A stretch of DNA of 64,000 bases from assembly GCA_963848495.1 (NCBI GenBank), contig CAWKDV010000004.1, positions 620,001 to 684,000 on the forward strand. The letters are read 5' to 3'. The stretch's first letter is position 1, and each line of letters starts with the position of its first letter. The translations under genes and the position numbers were made by a program. This DNA is from JAICJR01 sp963848495 (GTDB taxonomy: Bacteria > Actinomycetota > Thermoleophilia > Solirubrobacterales > Thermoleophilaceae). Shown here in pieces: positions 26,849 to 34,760 of this stretch. Below the pieces are notes generated by a model. It had not been told where the DNA came from. It did not search any database and saw only the letters and a program-made list of their open reading frames with translations.

Positions 26849-27521
26849 GCTCCTCTCCTCCCTCGTTGCTGATGCGGTACCCGGCACCGGCCACGGTGGC
26901 GATGATCCAGGGTTCGCCGAGGCGTTTGCGCAGTGCCGAGATGGTGATGCGCACGGCGTTGGTGAACGGGTCTGCGTTCTCATCCCACGCCCGCTCCAGT
27001 AGCTCCTCGGCGCTGACGACACCGCCTTCGGCAGCAACGAGAACCTCGAGCACCGCGAACTGCTTCCTGGTCACCGCGACGTAGCGGCCATCGCGGTGAA
27101 CCTCGCGGCGGAACGGATCCAGCCGCAGACCTGCGATCTCTCGCACAGGCGGCCTGTTGTGGGCGCGCCTGCGGTCGAGCGCTCTGAGACGGAGCACGAG
27201 CTCTCGGAGCTCGAACGGCTTGGTGAGGTAGTCGTCGGCGCCGAGCCCGAACCCGGAGGCCTTGTCGTCGAGACGGTCGGCAGCGGTGAGCATGAGGATC
27301 GGCATGCCGCTGCCGGAGGCGACGATGCGCTCAGCGATCTCGTCTCCGGTAGGTCCGGGGATGTCTCGGTCGAGGACGGCGATGTCGTAGGCGTTGACGC
27401 CCAGCAGCTCCAGAGCGGCGTCGCCGTCACCGGCGATGTCTGCCGCGATTGCTTCCAGGCGCAGGCCATCGCGGATCGCTTCCGCCATATAGGGCTCGTC
27501 CTCGACCAGCAACACGCGCAT
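26841..27521 (-). CDS. OmpR/PhoB family response regulator
   Basis: 226 residues. Receiver domain: VLLVEDEPYMAEAIRDGL, phospho-acceptor Asp in IAVLDRDIPGPTGDE, LTAADRLDDK, and Lys in ADDYLTKPFELRELVLR. C-terminal winged helix: VTRKQFAVLEVLVAAEGGVVSAEELLERAWDE and VRITISALRKRLGEPWIIATVAGAGYRI. It forms a two-component system with the kinase. It is divergent from a D,D-carboxypeptidase gene, and the gap holds direct repeats suited to this regulator type. Confidence 0.93.
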   Translation of the reverse strand: MRVLLVEDEPYMAEAIRDGLRLEAIAADIAGDGDAALELLGVNAYDIAVLDRDIPGPTGDEIAERIVASGSGMPILMLTAADRLDDKASGFGLGADDYLTKPFELRELVLRLRALDRRRAHNRPPVREIAGLRLDPFRREVHRDGRYVAVTRKQFAVLEVLVAAEGGVVSAEELLERAWDENADPFTNAVRITISALRKRLGEPWIIATVAGAGYRISNEGGEERG

Positions 27522-27536
27522 GCTCCGATGCTACGG

Positions 27537-27560
27537 CCGGCGCATATCGCCGGCATATCG
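27537..27560. promoter_or_regulatory. Direct repeats, candidate response-regulator site
   Basis: Two direct copies, CCGGCGCATATCG and CCGGCATATCG, whose CATATCG cores are 11 bases apart, about one helical turn. They lie between the divergent response regulator (start 27521) and the D,D-carboxypeptidase (start 27607). OmpR/PhoB-type regulators bind such repeats, so shared control of both is plausible. Confidence 0.45.
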
Positions 27561-27606
27561 AAAACCAGATACGTGCTGGCAACACCACCCTGCCTTGACT
27601 GGAGGC

Positions 27607-28602
27607 ATGACCTACAGCGAACCAGCACGAACAACGACCCGTCGGAGTCCCAGGATCCTTGTCGCCGGACCGCTGATCGTCATGGCGGCGATCACAGCAG
27701 TCCTCGGCTACCAGTCGCTGGCGTCCTCGTCGTCGACTGCCGGTGCGCTTGGCGAGGCGGTGCCGAGCACGGTGTGGCCGGCAGATGGCCAGGCCGCGTT
27801 CGTCCAAACGGGACAGTCGCAGGTCCACGCCGGCCCGAACCAGCATGCGGCTGCAATCGCCAGCGTGGCAAAGGTGATGACGGCCTATCTCGTGCTCCGT
27901 GACCACCCGCTCGGGCTCGGCGAGGACGGCCCGGTGATCACGCTCACCGACGCCGATGTCGCCGACACCGACCGCCGGCGCGGACAGAAGGAGTCGGTCG
28001 TGTCCATCGCCGCCGGAGAGCAATTGACCGAACGGCAGGCGCTGCAGGCACTCCTGCTGCCGTCGGCGAACAACATCGCCGCGGTTCTGGCGCGGTGGGA
28101 CGCCGGCTCCGCGGACCAGTTTGTCGCCCAGATGAATGCCACGGCACGCTCGCTGGGCATGACCCACACCCGCTACACGGATCCGAGCGGGTACGACGAC
28201 GCGACCGTATCGACCGCCGCCGACCAGGTGCGCATCGTCGACCGGGCCATGGACCTGGCGGTGTTCGCGACCATCGTCGCCACACCGAGCGCGACGCTGC
28301 CGGTCGCCGGCACTGTGCACAACACCGACACATTGCTCGGGCACAACGGGTTTGTCGGAGTCAAGACCGGCTCGGACGACGCGGCCGGCGGCTGCTTCGC
28401 CTTCCGGGCCATCCGCTGGATCCACGGCAAGCGGACCACCATCACCGGGGTCGTGTTGGGCCAGCCCGGCCACAACCGGATCGCGGCAGGCCTCGCGGCC
28501 GCCGACGCCATGGTCGACCGCATCGCCAGTCCTGGCCGAGCACGGCGCCATCGATCGCGGCTGCCCGCCCCTGTACGCCGAAATCGGGGCGGACTGGATT
28601 GA
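27607..28602 (+). CDS. D-alanyl-D-alanine carboxypeptidase (PBP5/DacF-like), altered C-terminus
   Basis: 331 residues from ATG 27607 (GGAGG upstream). Membrane anchor at about 18-40. Penicillin-binding motifs: SVAK (ASVAKVMTAY), SAN (LLPSANNIAAVL) and KTG (GVKTGSDDAAGG), with the usual MNATARSLGMTHTRYTDPSG. It trims the terminal D-Ala of peptidoglycan stem peptides outside the membrane. After AADAMVDRIASP the sequence turns into Arg-rich residues without family character. The TGA stop at 28600-28602 lies in a fragment of the dispersed repeat. The catalytic part is complete. Confidence 0.85.
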   Translation: MTYSEPARTTTRRSPRILVAGPLIVMAAITAVLGYQSLASSSSTAGALGEAVPSTVWPADGQAAFVQTGQSQVHAGPNQHAAAIASVAKVMTAYLVLRDHPLGLGEDGPVITLTDADVADTDRRRGQKESVVSIAAGEQLTERQALQALLLPSANNIAAVLARWDAGSADQFVAQMNATARSLGMTHTRYTDPSGYDDATVSTAADQVRIVDRAMDLAVFATIVATPSATLPVAGTVHNTDTLLGHNGFVGVKTGSDDAAGGCFAFRAIRWIHGKRTTITGVVLGQPGHNRIAAGLAAADAMVDRIASPGRARRHRSRLPAPVRRNRGGLD

Positions 28603-28612
28603 TTCGGCGCTC
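28582..28612 (+). repeat. Dispersed repeat, partial copy A
   Basis: About 30 bases matching the conserved core of the repeat (ATCGGGGCGGACTGGATTGA then TTCGG), with one extra G compared with the full copies at 46928 and 62188. It supplies the stop codon of the carboxypeptidase gene. The rest of the repeat is absent or too diverged to see. Confidence 0.6.
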
Positions 28613-28647
28613 CGGAGTGCGCCTGGCTCCCACGAATCGTGCGGCGA

Positions 28648-28676
28648 GGGCGCCGGCGGCTTGGGCGCCGGCGCCC
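28648..28676. terminator. Bidirectional hairpin terminator
   Basis: Ten-base perfect stem GGGCGCCGGC / GCCGGCGCCC with a 9-base loop. It sits between the convergent carboxypeptidase and beta-helix genes. There is no T run, as is common in high-GC genomes. Confidence 0.6.
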
Positions 28677-28686
28677 ACTGCCGGAC

Positions 28687-30075
28687 CTAGGAGCAGACCA
28701 CCCCGATGCATTGCGCGGACGCACCGTTGCCGCTGGCCTGGTTGTGGCCGCCGTCGGTGACGCCGGGCACGGCCTCGATCCCGAAGGCGGCGTTGAGCTC
28801 GGCGGAATCGCGGCTGATCGTCGTGAACGGGCTGAGCACGTGGACGCCGTCAGCGCCGTTGCCCTCCGCAGTGTTGCGCTCCAGCGAGGTGTGCCGTGCC
28901 ACGGGTTGCACGATGATCCCGTCGGTCCCGTTGTCGTTGGACAGGTTGCGCGTGACCATGTTGCCGTCCACGGCTCGGGGCGATGGGCCGAACTCGGCGG
29001 CGAGTCCGATCGAGAGCCCGACTCCCGGCGACCTGCCACCCGAGATCGCGTTTCGGGTGACCAGAGCTCCGCTGGAACCGTCGAGCAGGACCCCGAAGCC
29101 CTGGAAGGGCCCGCCGAAGGTGCCTGCGCCGCTGACGGAGTTGTCGGTGATCATGTCGCCGTCGGTCTCGAACAGGATGATCCCGTCGGCGACCGAGCTC
29201 AGGTTGTTGCGCGCAACTCGGATGTCCGTTGGAACGCCTGGGTTGTTCCCGCAGCACGAGTCGATCGAGATGCCGGCCCCCAGCGTGCGAGCGATCGCGT
29301 TGTCGCGGACAACAGCGCCGCTGCTGTTGCCATTGACCTCAATCGCACCGTCCCCGCCAACGTCGCTCACCGCGTTGCCGGCCACGTGGGTTCCGCTCTC
29401 CGCGAAGACCAGGATGCCGTCCTCGTCAGCACCTGAGACCTGATTGCGCTCGACGACGTTGCTGTCTCCCGAGCAGCAAACGACAATTCCTGTGCCGTTT
29501 TGCCGCACGCGGTTGTGGGCCACGCGGTTGGCTCGCGTGGTGTTGAGCTTGATGCCGGTTCCGCAGCCACTGCCCGAGACCACGTTGTGCTCGATCTGAT
29601 CGTCCTGCGTGTCGGCGGCACGGCTCCCACCGAGGTCGAACCCCCCAAAGCGATTGTCACGAAGGGTGAGGTCGTGCAGGCGGCTGTCGCTCATCCCGAT
29701 TCCGATGTCGCCGGCGGAGATACCGGTATCGAACTGCTGGACGGTGCCGTTCTCGATGGTCAGCCCGTCGTAGCCGGAGTTCCGGATTCCGTCGCCGAAC
29801 GTCGAGGGGCGATCGCAGTCGGTCTGCGCGACCGCGCCGTCGATCGTGTGGCGGGCCAGGTTGACCGTGATGTGGTCGGCCCCGATCACCAACCCGTCGC
29901 CTGGGCAGTTGGTCAGGTCGTTCGCAAGCACGACGCTGTGGGTGAGGGTCTGCCCGCACTGGACCGTCGTGGTGGGCACCTTCGCCAACGCGGGCTGAGC
30001 GAGAAGCGTCGACACTCCCGCCAGAACCAGCAGCGCGAGCGCATGTCGCTTGAAGACACTCTTCGAAGCTCTCAT
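28687..30075 (-). CDS. Secreted right-handed beta-helix (NosD-like) protein
   Basis: 462 residues. Signal peptide HALALLVLAGVSTLLAQPALA. About fifteen parallel beta-helix turns of the Asn-ladder type follow (for example DGLTIENGTVQQFDTGIS, NRVAHNRVRQNGTGIVVCCSGDSNVVERNQVSG, HVAGNAVSDVGGDGAIEVNGN). Three Cys-Cys pairs or cysteine-containing turns could be disulphide-bonded. No catalytic residues of a pectate lyase are evident; the family often binds or cleaves surface polysaccharides. Its start overlaps the stop of the upstream small membrane protein by 4 bases (ATGA), so they form one unit. Confidence 0.85.
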   Translation of the reverse strand: MRASKSVFKRHALALLVLAGVSTLLAQPALAKVPTTTVQCGQTLTHSVVLANDLTNCPGDGLVIGADHITVNLARHTIDGAVAQTDCDRPSTFGDGIRNSGYDGLTIENGTVQQFDTGISAGDIGIGMSDSRLHDLTLRDNRFGGFDLGGSRAADTQDDQIEHNVVSGSGCGTGIKLNTTRANRVAHNRVRQNGTGIVVCCSGDSNVVERNQVSGADEDGILVFAESGTHVAGNAVSDVGGDGAIEVNGNSSGAVVRDNAIARTLGAGISIDSCCGNNPGVPTDIRVARNNLSSVADGIILFETDGDMITDNSVSGAGTFGGPFQGFGVLLDGSSGALVTRNAISGGRSPGVGLSIGLAAEFGPSPRAVDGNMVTRNLSNDNGTDGIIVQPVARHTSLERNTAEGNGADGVHVLSPFTTISRDSAELNAAFGIEAVPGVTDGGHNQASGNGASAQCIGVVCS

Positions 30076-30455
30076 GGGATCCGCCTTCCTTGCATCTGCG
30101 GGCCGCTTGGCGCGGAGCGGCTTGATCCGACGTGCTCACGGAATAGGAGGGTGAGGCCGAGCGCGGTAAGCGCGATCGCCAGGCCGCTCGCGGCGCCTAT
30201 TCCGGCGTCGCCCCAGTGAAAGCCGCCGTTCTTCGAAGTCCGGACGACGGGCGCCTGGTCGATTGCTCTCCGATGCACGGCCTCCGCTCCCGCGGGACCG
30301 TTCGGCGAGCCCTGGTCGACGGTTGCCTGGACCTGCGGGACCGGCCGGTCGCCGGCCGGGTAGCTTGCCTCGGCCGCGGGTGCTGCGATCGCCGCGAGCG
30401 CGAGCGCGAGGGCGACCGCGGCGTTCGTTGCGAGACGTTTGTGGGTGGGGATCAC
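30072..30455 (-). CDS. Small exported membrane-anchored protein
   Basis: 127 residues. Signal peptide (VALALALAAIAAPAAEA), a polar Pro/Gln-rich stretch, then GFHWGDAGIGAASGLAIALTALGLTLLF, a C-terminal membrane helix, and a short basic tail. Proteins of this layout with a W-G-DAGIGAA motif occur repeatedly in Thermoleophilia in my memory, without known function. It is co-translated with the beta-helix protein and faces the divergent SARP fusion gene, whose operator-like repeats lie between them. Confidence 0.65.
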   Translation of the reverse strand: MIPTHKRLATNAAVALALALAAIAAPAAEASYPAGDRPVPQVQATVDQGSPNGPAGAEAVHRRAIDQAPVVRTSKNGGFHWGDAGIGAASGLAIALTALGLTLLFREHVGSSRSAPSGPQMQGRRIP

Positions 30456-30530
30456 TGCCGAGCCTCCTGTGTCGCCGATCGCCCGCTGCGACCGGATTGG
30501 GACAACCGTCCCGACGACCGCTCAAAGCGC

Positions 30531-30560
30531 GGTTGTAAGCGGTTGGAAGCCGGTAAAGAC
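30531..30560. promoter_or_regulatory. Tandem 10-bp repeats, candidate SARP binding site
   Basis: GGTTGTAAGC, GGTTGGAAGC and a weaker CGGTAAAGAC follow one another with exact 10-base spacing, 64 bases upstream of the SARP fusion start. SARP/OmpR-type winged helices bind direct repeats spaced one helical turn. The site could serve both divergent transcription units. Confidence 0.5.
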
Positions 30561-30602
30561 GGTGCGCAGGAGCCCTGTTCGGGTTCGCACTCGTAGTGGT
30601 AC

Positions 30603-30622
30603 GTTGACCGCGGTTGGTCAAC
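30603..30622. promoter_or_regulatory. Inverted repeat at the SARP fusion start
   Basis: GTTGACC-GCGGTT-GGTCAAC, a perfect 7-base dyad ending one base before the GTG start codon. Its position would let a bound protein or an RNA hairpin block initiation. TTGACC could also serve as a -35-like element. Confidence 0.45.
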
Positions 30623-30623
30623 C

Positions 30624-33600
30624 GTGCCTGAGTTTCGGATCCTGGGGCCGTTCGAGGTCGCCGAGCAAGGAGGACCTCTTGTTCTCGGCGGCCCCAAGCA
30701 GATGGCTCTGCTGGCGATCCTGCTGCTTCACCGCGGCGAGGCCCTCTCCAGTGATCGCTTGAGCGACGAGCTGTGGGGCGAGCGACCCCCGCCGACGTCC
30801 GCCAAGACGCTGCAGGTCTATGTCTCGAACCTGCGCAAGGTGATTGGCAGTGACGCACTCGTGACCGTCGGGCGGGGGTACAGACTCATGGTCAGCCCCG
30901 AGCAGGTGGATGCGGATCGGTTCGAGGCGTTGTGCGCACAGGGACGGCGGGCGCTCGCGGACGACGATCCGGCCGCGGCGCGCGAGCTCTTGACGTCGGC
31001 GTTGTCCCTGTGGCGCGGGGAGCCGCTGGCTGATTTCGCGTATGAGCAGTTTGCGCAAGCCGAGATCGCCCGCCTCGAGGAGGCACGGGTCACGGCGCTC
31101 GAGGACCGGATCGAGTCCGAGCTCGCGCTAGGCGATCACGAAACGGTCGTGACCGAGCTGCAGGGACTGGTTGCGCGGTACCCCACCCGCGAGCGACTGC
31201 GCGGTCTGCTGATGCTCGCCCTATACCGCAGCGGCCGGCAGATTGACGCGCTCGAGGCCTACCGGCAGGGAAGACGAACTCTGGGCGAAGAGCTGGGGCT
31301 CGAACCAGATCCGCGCCTGCGCGAGCTCGAGCAGGCGATCCTGAGGCACGACGCCGCGCTCCAGCCGCCCGCCGGAGGGTCCCCTCTCGCACGCGCACGC
31401 AGCAGGCCGATCCGGCGCAGCGGTCTGCTCATCGCCGGCGGCGGCGCGCTCCTGCTGGCCGCGGCGATCGCTGCGGTGGTCGCCGTCATCAACCGCGGCT
31501 CGACAGCCGCCGCGCCGACGCCGAACTCGGTCGTGGCCATCGATGCGCGTACGGACCGAGTCGTGGGACGGATTCCGGTCGGTGCCCGGCCGGGCGGGAT
31601 CGCGTTCGGATCCGGATCGCTCTGGGTCTCGAACCTCGACGACCGGACAGTCTCGCGGGTCGACCCCGGTGCGCTGCGAACGGCGCGCACGTTCTCGATC
31701 GGCGACATCCCGACCGGCGTCGCGACGTCGCCAGACGAGGTATGGGTTGCGAGTGCGGACGAGAATGCCCCGAGGGTCACGGTCGGACGTATTGACCCTC
31801 GGTTCGATGTCGTAAGACCGACGGCCCGGATCGGAAACGTCGTTCCCGGTGGTTCGGCTGATGTAGCTGCGAACGGCAACACGGTTTGGGTAGCGCCCTC
31901 GACGGGCGAACTGGCCCGGCTCGACCCAGCCACGGGCCGCGTGGTCCAGCGAGTCGACCCGAACGCCTCCCCCGCCGCGATCGCAATAGGCGACGGCGCC
32001 GTCTGGTTACCGGACACCGAGGCTGACAACGTCATGCGAGTCGATGCCACCGGGCTGGCGACGCCGATCGCAGTCGGCCACGGTCCGAGCGCGATCGCGG
32101 TCGGCGCGGGCGGCGTCTGGGTCACCGACTCGTTCGACGACGCGCTCGTACTGATCGACCCGGCGACGCGAGCGGTGACCCGGACGGTTGCGGTCGGACG
32201 CTCGCCCGCGGGTGTCGCGATCGGCGCCGGCTCAGTGTGGGTGGCAAACGAGGGCGACGGCACCGTGACGAGGATCGATCCGGTGACCGACAAGGTCGTT
32301 GCGACGATCAGCGTCGGAGGTAGCCCGCGGGCGATCACGTTGGCCGACGGCCGCGCGTGGGTGACGATCGATGCTCAGACCGTCCCACCGGCAAATCTGG
32401 CGCGCGGTGGCGTCGTGCGGATCGACTCCCAGAGTGACGTCGACTCCATGGATCCAGCCCTTGCCTACAGCGACCTGTCGCTCCAGTTGCTCGACGCGAC
32501 GTGCGCGAAGCTCCTGAACTACCCCGACAAGGACGGCCCGGCGGGATCCCAGCTCACGGCCGAGGTGGCGAAGTCGCTGCCGGTACGGTCCGCTGACGGC
32601 AAGGCCTACACGTTCGCCATCCGCGACGGCTTTCGCTTCTCGCCGCCGTCCAACGAGCCGGTGACCGCGCAGACCTTCAAGCACGCGATCGAGCGAAGCC
32701 TCAGCCCGCGGATGGCGAGCCCGTTCGCGCAGCAGTTCACCGACATCGTCGGCGCCCGCGGCTACATGGCCGGGAAGGCGCCTCACATCGCGGGCGTGAC
32801 AGCGCGTGGAGACAAATTGACGATTCGGCTCGTCGCGCCCGCGCCCGACCTGCTCACGCGGATTGCTCAGTCCGTGTTCTGTGCGGTGCCGACCGACACT
32901 CCGATCGACCCAAACGGTCTGCGCACGATTCCCATGGCGGGTCCCTACTACATAGCGTCTTACGCGCCCGGCCAGGGGGTCGTGCTGAAACGCAACCCCA
33001 ACTACCGAGCCGGTCGCCCGCACTCGGTGGCGCAGATCGATTTCGCCGTCGGAGTGCCCAATGCGCGGGGCGTCGCGCACATCGAGGCAGGCACAGCGGA
33101 CTACGCACCTTTCGCTGTGAGAGCGGCAGAAGCCCCAAGGCTCGCCGCACACTACGGCCCGGGCAGCCCGGTTGCGGCGAAAGGCAGGCAGCAGTACTTC
33201 GTCAACGCCCGAGACCAGCTCTGGTTCCTGGCGCTGAATGCCCGGCGACCCCTATTCAGCGACGTGCGGCTGCGGAAAGCCGTCAACTACGCCATCGACC
33301 GAACCGCGCTCGCCCGGCTCGGGGGATTCGGAGGGCCGTCGCCACAGCCCACCGATCAGTACCTCCCCCCGGGCATGCCCGGCTTCCAAGACCTCAAGAC
33401 CTACCCCTTCACACCAGATGTCGCGAAGGCTAGACAGCTCGCGCAAGGCCGGCGTGGCACCGCCGTGCTCTACACCTGCAACGAATCGCCGTGCGACCAG
33501 CAAGCCCAGATCGTGAAGGACAACCTCGCCGCGATCGGGCTCAAGCTGAAGGTACGCAGATTCCCGTTCGCCACGTTCTACGACAGGGTCCTCCACGGCA

Positions 33601-33932
33601 CCCGGTGGGACATCGCCAACATCGGCTGGGAGGCTGACTATCCCGACCCACGCGACTTCCTGAATCTCTTGCTCGAGGATGGCTCCGTCATCCCCGCGTT
33701 CGACGACCAAAGGTACCGCCGCCGGCTCGCGCGCGCCGCCGAGCTGTCGGGCCCATCGCGCTACCTCTCATACGGTGCGCTTGCCGGGGATCTGGAGCGC
33801 AACGCCGCGCCGTGGGTTGCATATGGCAATGGGTCCAGCCACGACTTCTTCTCCTCCCGCATCGGCTGCCAGATCTACCGGGTCCACGGCATGGATCTCG
33901 CTGCCCTTTGCATCAGGAACCGCCAGCGCTGA
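30624..33932 (+). CDS. SARP/BTAD regulator fused to TM helix, beta-propeller and SBP_bac_5 domain
   Basis: 1102 residues from GTG 30624. At 1-95 is an OmpR-like winged helix (FRILGPFEVAEQGGPLVLGG, SAKTLQVYVSNLRKVIG, VGRGYRLMV). At 100-245 is the bacterial transcriptional activation domain (BTAD) helical repeat. A membrane helix lies at about 270-290 (LLIAGGGALLLAAAIAAVVAVI). At 300-590 are YVTN-like propeller repeats (SVWVANEGDGTVTRIDPVTDKVVATI). From about 600 to the end is an oligopeptide-type solute-binding protein (AKSLPVRSADGKAYTFAIRDG, LSPRMASPFAQQFTDIVGA, LRKAVNYAIDRTALARLGG). This is a one-protein membrane receptor: DNA binding inside, probable ligand binding outside. No opp permease lies nearby, so sensing rather than import is likely (inference). 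Confidence 0.88.
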   Translation: MPEFRILGPFEVAEQGGPLVLGGPKQMALLAILLLHRGEALSSDRLSDELWGERPPPTSAKTLQVYVSNLRKVIGSDALVTVGRGYRLMVSPEQVDADRFEALCAQGRRALADDDPAAARELLTSALSLWRGEPLADFAYEQFAQAEIARLEEARVTALEDRIESELALGDHETVVTELQGLVARYPTRERLRGLLMLALYRSGRQIDALEAYRQGRRTLGEELGLEPDPRLRELEQAILRHDAALQPPAGGSPLARARSRPIRRSGLLIAGGGALLLAAAIAAVVAVINRGSTAAAPTPNSVVAIDARTDRVVGRIPVGARPGGIAFGSGSLWVSNLDDRTVSRVDPGALRTARTFSIGDIPTGVATSPDEVWVASADENAPRVTVGRIDPRFDVVRPTARIGNVVPGGSADVAANGNTVWVAPSTGELARLDPATGRVVQRVDPNASPAAIAIGDGAVWLPDTEADNVMRVDATGLATPIAVGHGPSAIAVGAGGVWVTDSFDDALVLIDPATRAVTRTVAVGRSPAGVAIGAGSVWVANEGDGTVTRIDPVTDKVVATISVGGSPRAITLADGRAWVTIDAQTVPPANLARGGVVRIDSQSDVDSMDPALAYSDLSLQLLDATCAKLLNYPDKDGPAGSQLTAEVAKSLPVRSADGKAYTFAIRDGFRFSPPSNEPVTAQTFKHAIERSLSPRMASPFAQQFTDIVGARGYMAGKAPHIAGVTARGDKLTIRLVAPAPDLLTRIAQSVFCAVPTDTPIDPNGLRTIPMAGPYYIASYAPGQGVVLKRNPNYRAGRPHSVAQIDFAVGVPNARGVAHIEAGTADYAPFAVRAAEAPRLAAHYGPGSPVAAKGRQQYFVNARDQLWFLALNARRPLFSDVRLRKAVNYAIDRTALARLGGFGGPSPQPTDQYLPPGMPGFQDLKTYPFTPDVAKARQLAQGRRGTAVLYTCNESPCDQQAQIVKDNLAAIGLKLKVRRFPFATFYDRVLHGTRWDIANIGWEADYPDPRDFLNLLLEDGSVIPAFDDQRYRRRLARAAELSGPSRYLSYGALAGDLERNAAPWVAYGNGSSHDFFSSRIGCQIYRVHGMDLAALCIRNRQR

Positions 33933-33988
33933 GGGCGGCGTGCCGCTTCAATCGACGAGGGCCTGCGGGTGCCGCGACGACACGTCCC

Positions 33989-34606
33989 TCAGTCGGCAGT
34001 GGCCGGTGCGTACTGGGGGCGCCCGGCGGGCCGGTAGACCTGGATCGTCACGCCCTTCGAGTCGGCTCGTGAGTCGACGAGGTCAAGCGCAACGTCCGGG
34101 CCGGCGTCGGGGAACAGCCGCGTGCCCTGGCCGAGGACCACGGGCACGATGAGCAGGTTCATCTCGTCGACGAGGTCGTTAGCCAGCAGCCACCGGATCA
34201 GGGCGCCGCTGCCGTGCACCTGCAGCTCACCCCCCGGCTTGGCTTTCAGCTCGCCGATGGCCGCCGCGAGGTCACCGGAGAGGTGGGTCGTGTCCGCCCA
34301 TTGCGGGTCGGTGAGCGTGGTCGATGCGAGGTACTTGGGCTTCGTGTTCAAGGCAGCTGTGATGGGGCTGGCCGGGTTCTTCCCCGCGCCCCAATAGCCG
34401 GCGAAGAGCTCGTAGGTCCGCCGGCCGAACAGGAACGCGTCGGCGCGCTGGTAGGTCTGGTTGATGAACGTCATGCTCTCGTTGTCGAACACCCCCATGG
34501 CCCAGCCGCCGCGCTCGAATCCGCCCCTGCGGTCCTCATCCGTCGCGGCGCCGTTTCCCTGCATCACCCCATCGACGGTGAGTTGCGTCATGGTCGTCAG
34601 TTTCAT
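33989..34606 (-). CDS. Dihydrofolate reductase family protein (RibD C-terminal-like)
   Basis: 205 residues from ATG 34606 with AAGGA upstream; a farther ATG at 34645 is less likely. Motifs are TMTQLTVDGVMQ, DAFLFGRRTYELFAGYW, KPKYLASTTL, GELQVHGSGALIRWLL and VDEMNLLIVPVVLGQGTRLF, which define the DHFR-like RibD C-terminal fold. It binds NADPH; the substrate is unknown. Single gene, divergent from a secreted protein gene. Confidence 0.88.
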   Translation of the reverse strand: MKLTTMTQLTVDGVMQGNGAATDEDRRGGFERGGWAMGVFDNESMTFINQTYQRADAFLFGRRTYELFAGYWGAGKNPASPITAALNTKPKYLASTTLTDPQWADTTHLSGDLAAAIGELKAKPGGELQVHGSGALIRWLLANDLVDEMNLLIVPVVLGQGTRLFPDAGPDVALDLVDSRADSKGVTIQVYRPAGRPQYAPATAD

Positions 34607-34760
34607 GGGTTCGTCCTTCGTCTCGGTGGTGGTCTTTCTCGTCATGACCGCAGCAGGGCGCGAACCTCATCGGTCGAGCCCGCTTGCCGAATCCGGGCCG
34701 CACGTCGCCGATGTGCTCCTGGTTCCCCCCGGTGACTGCCACGCCCGATACGGTCGCGCA

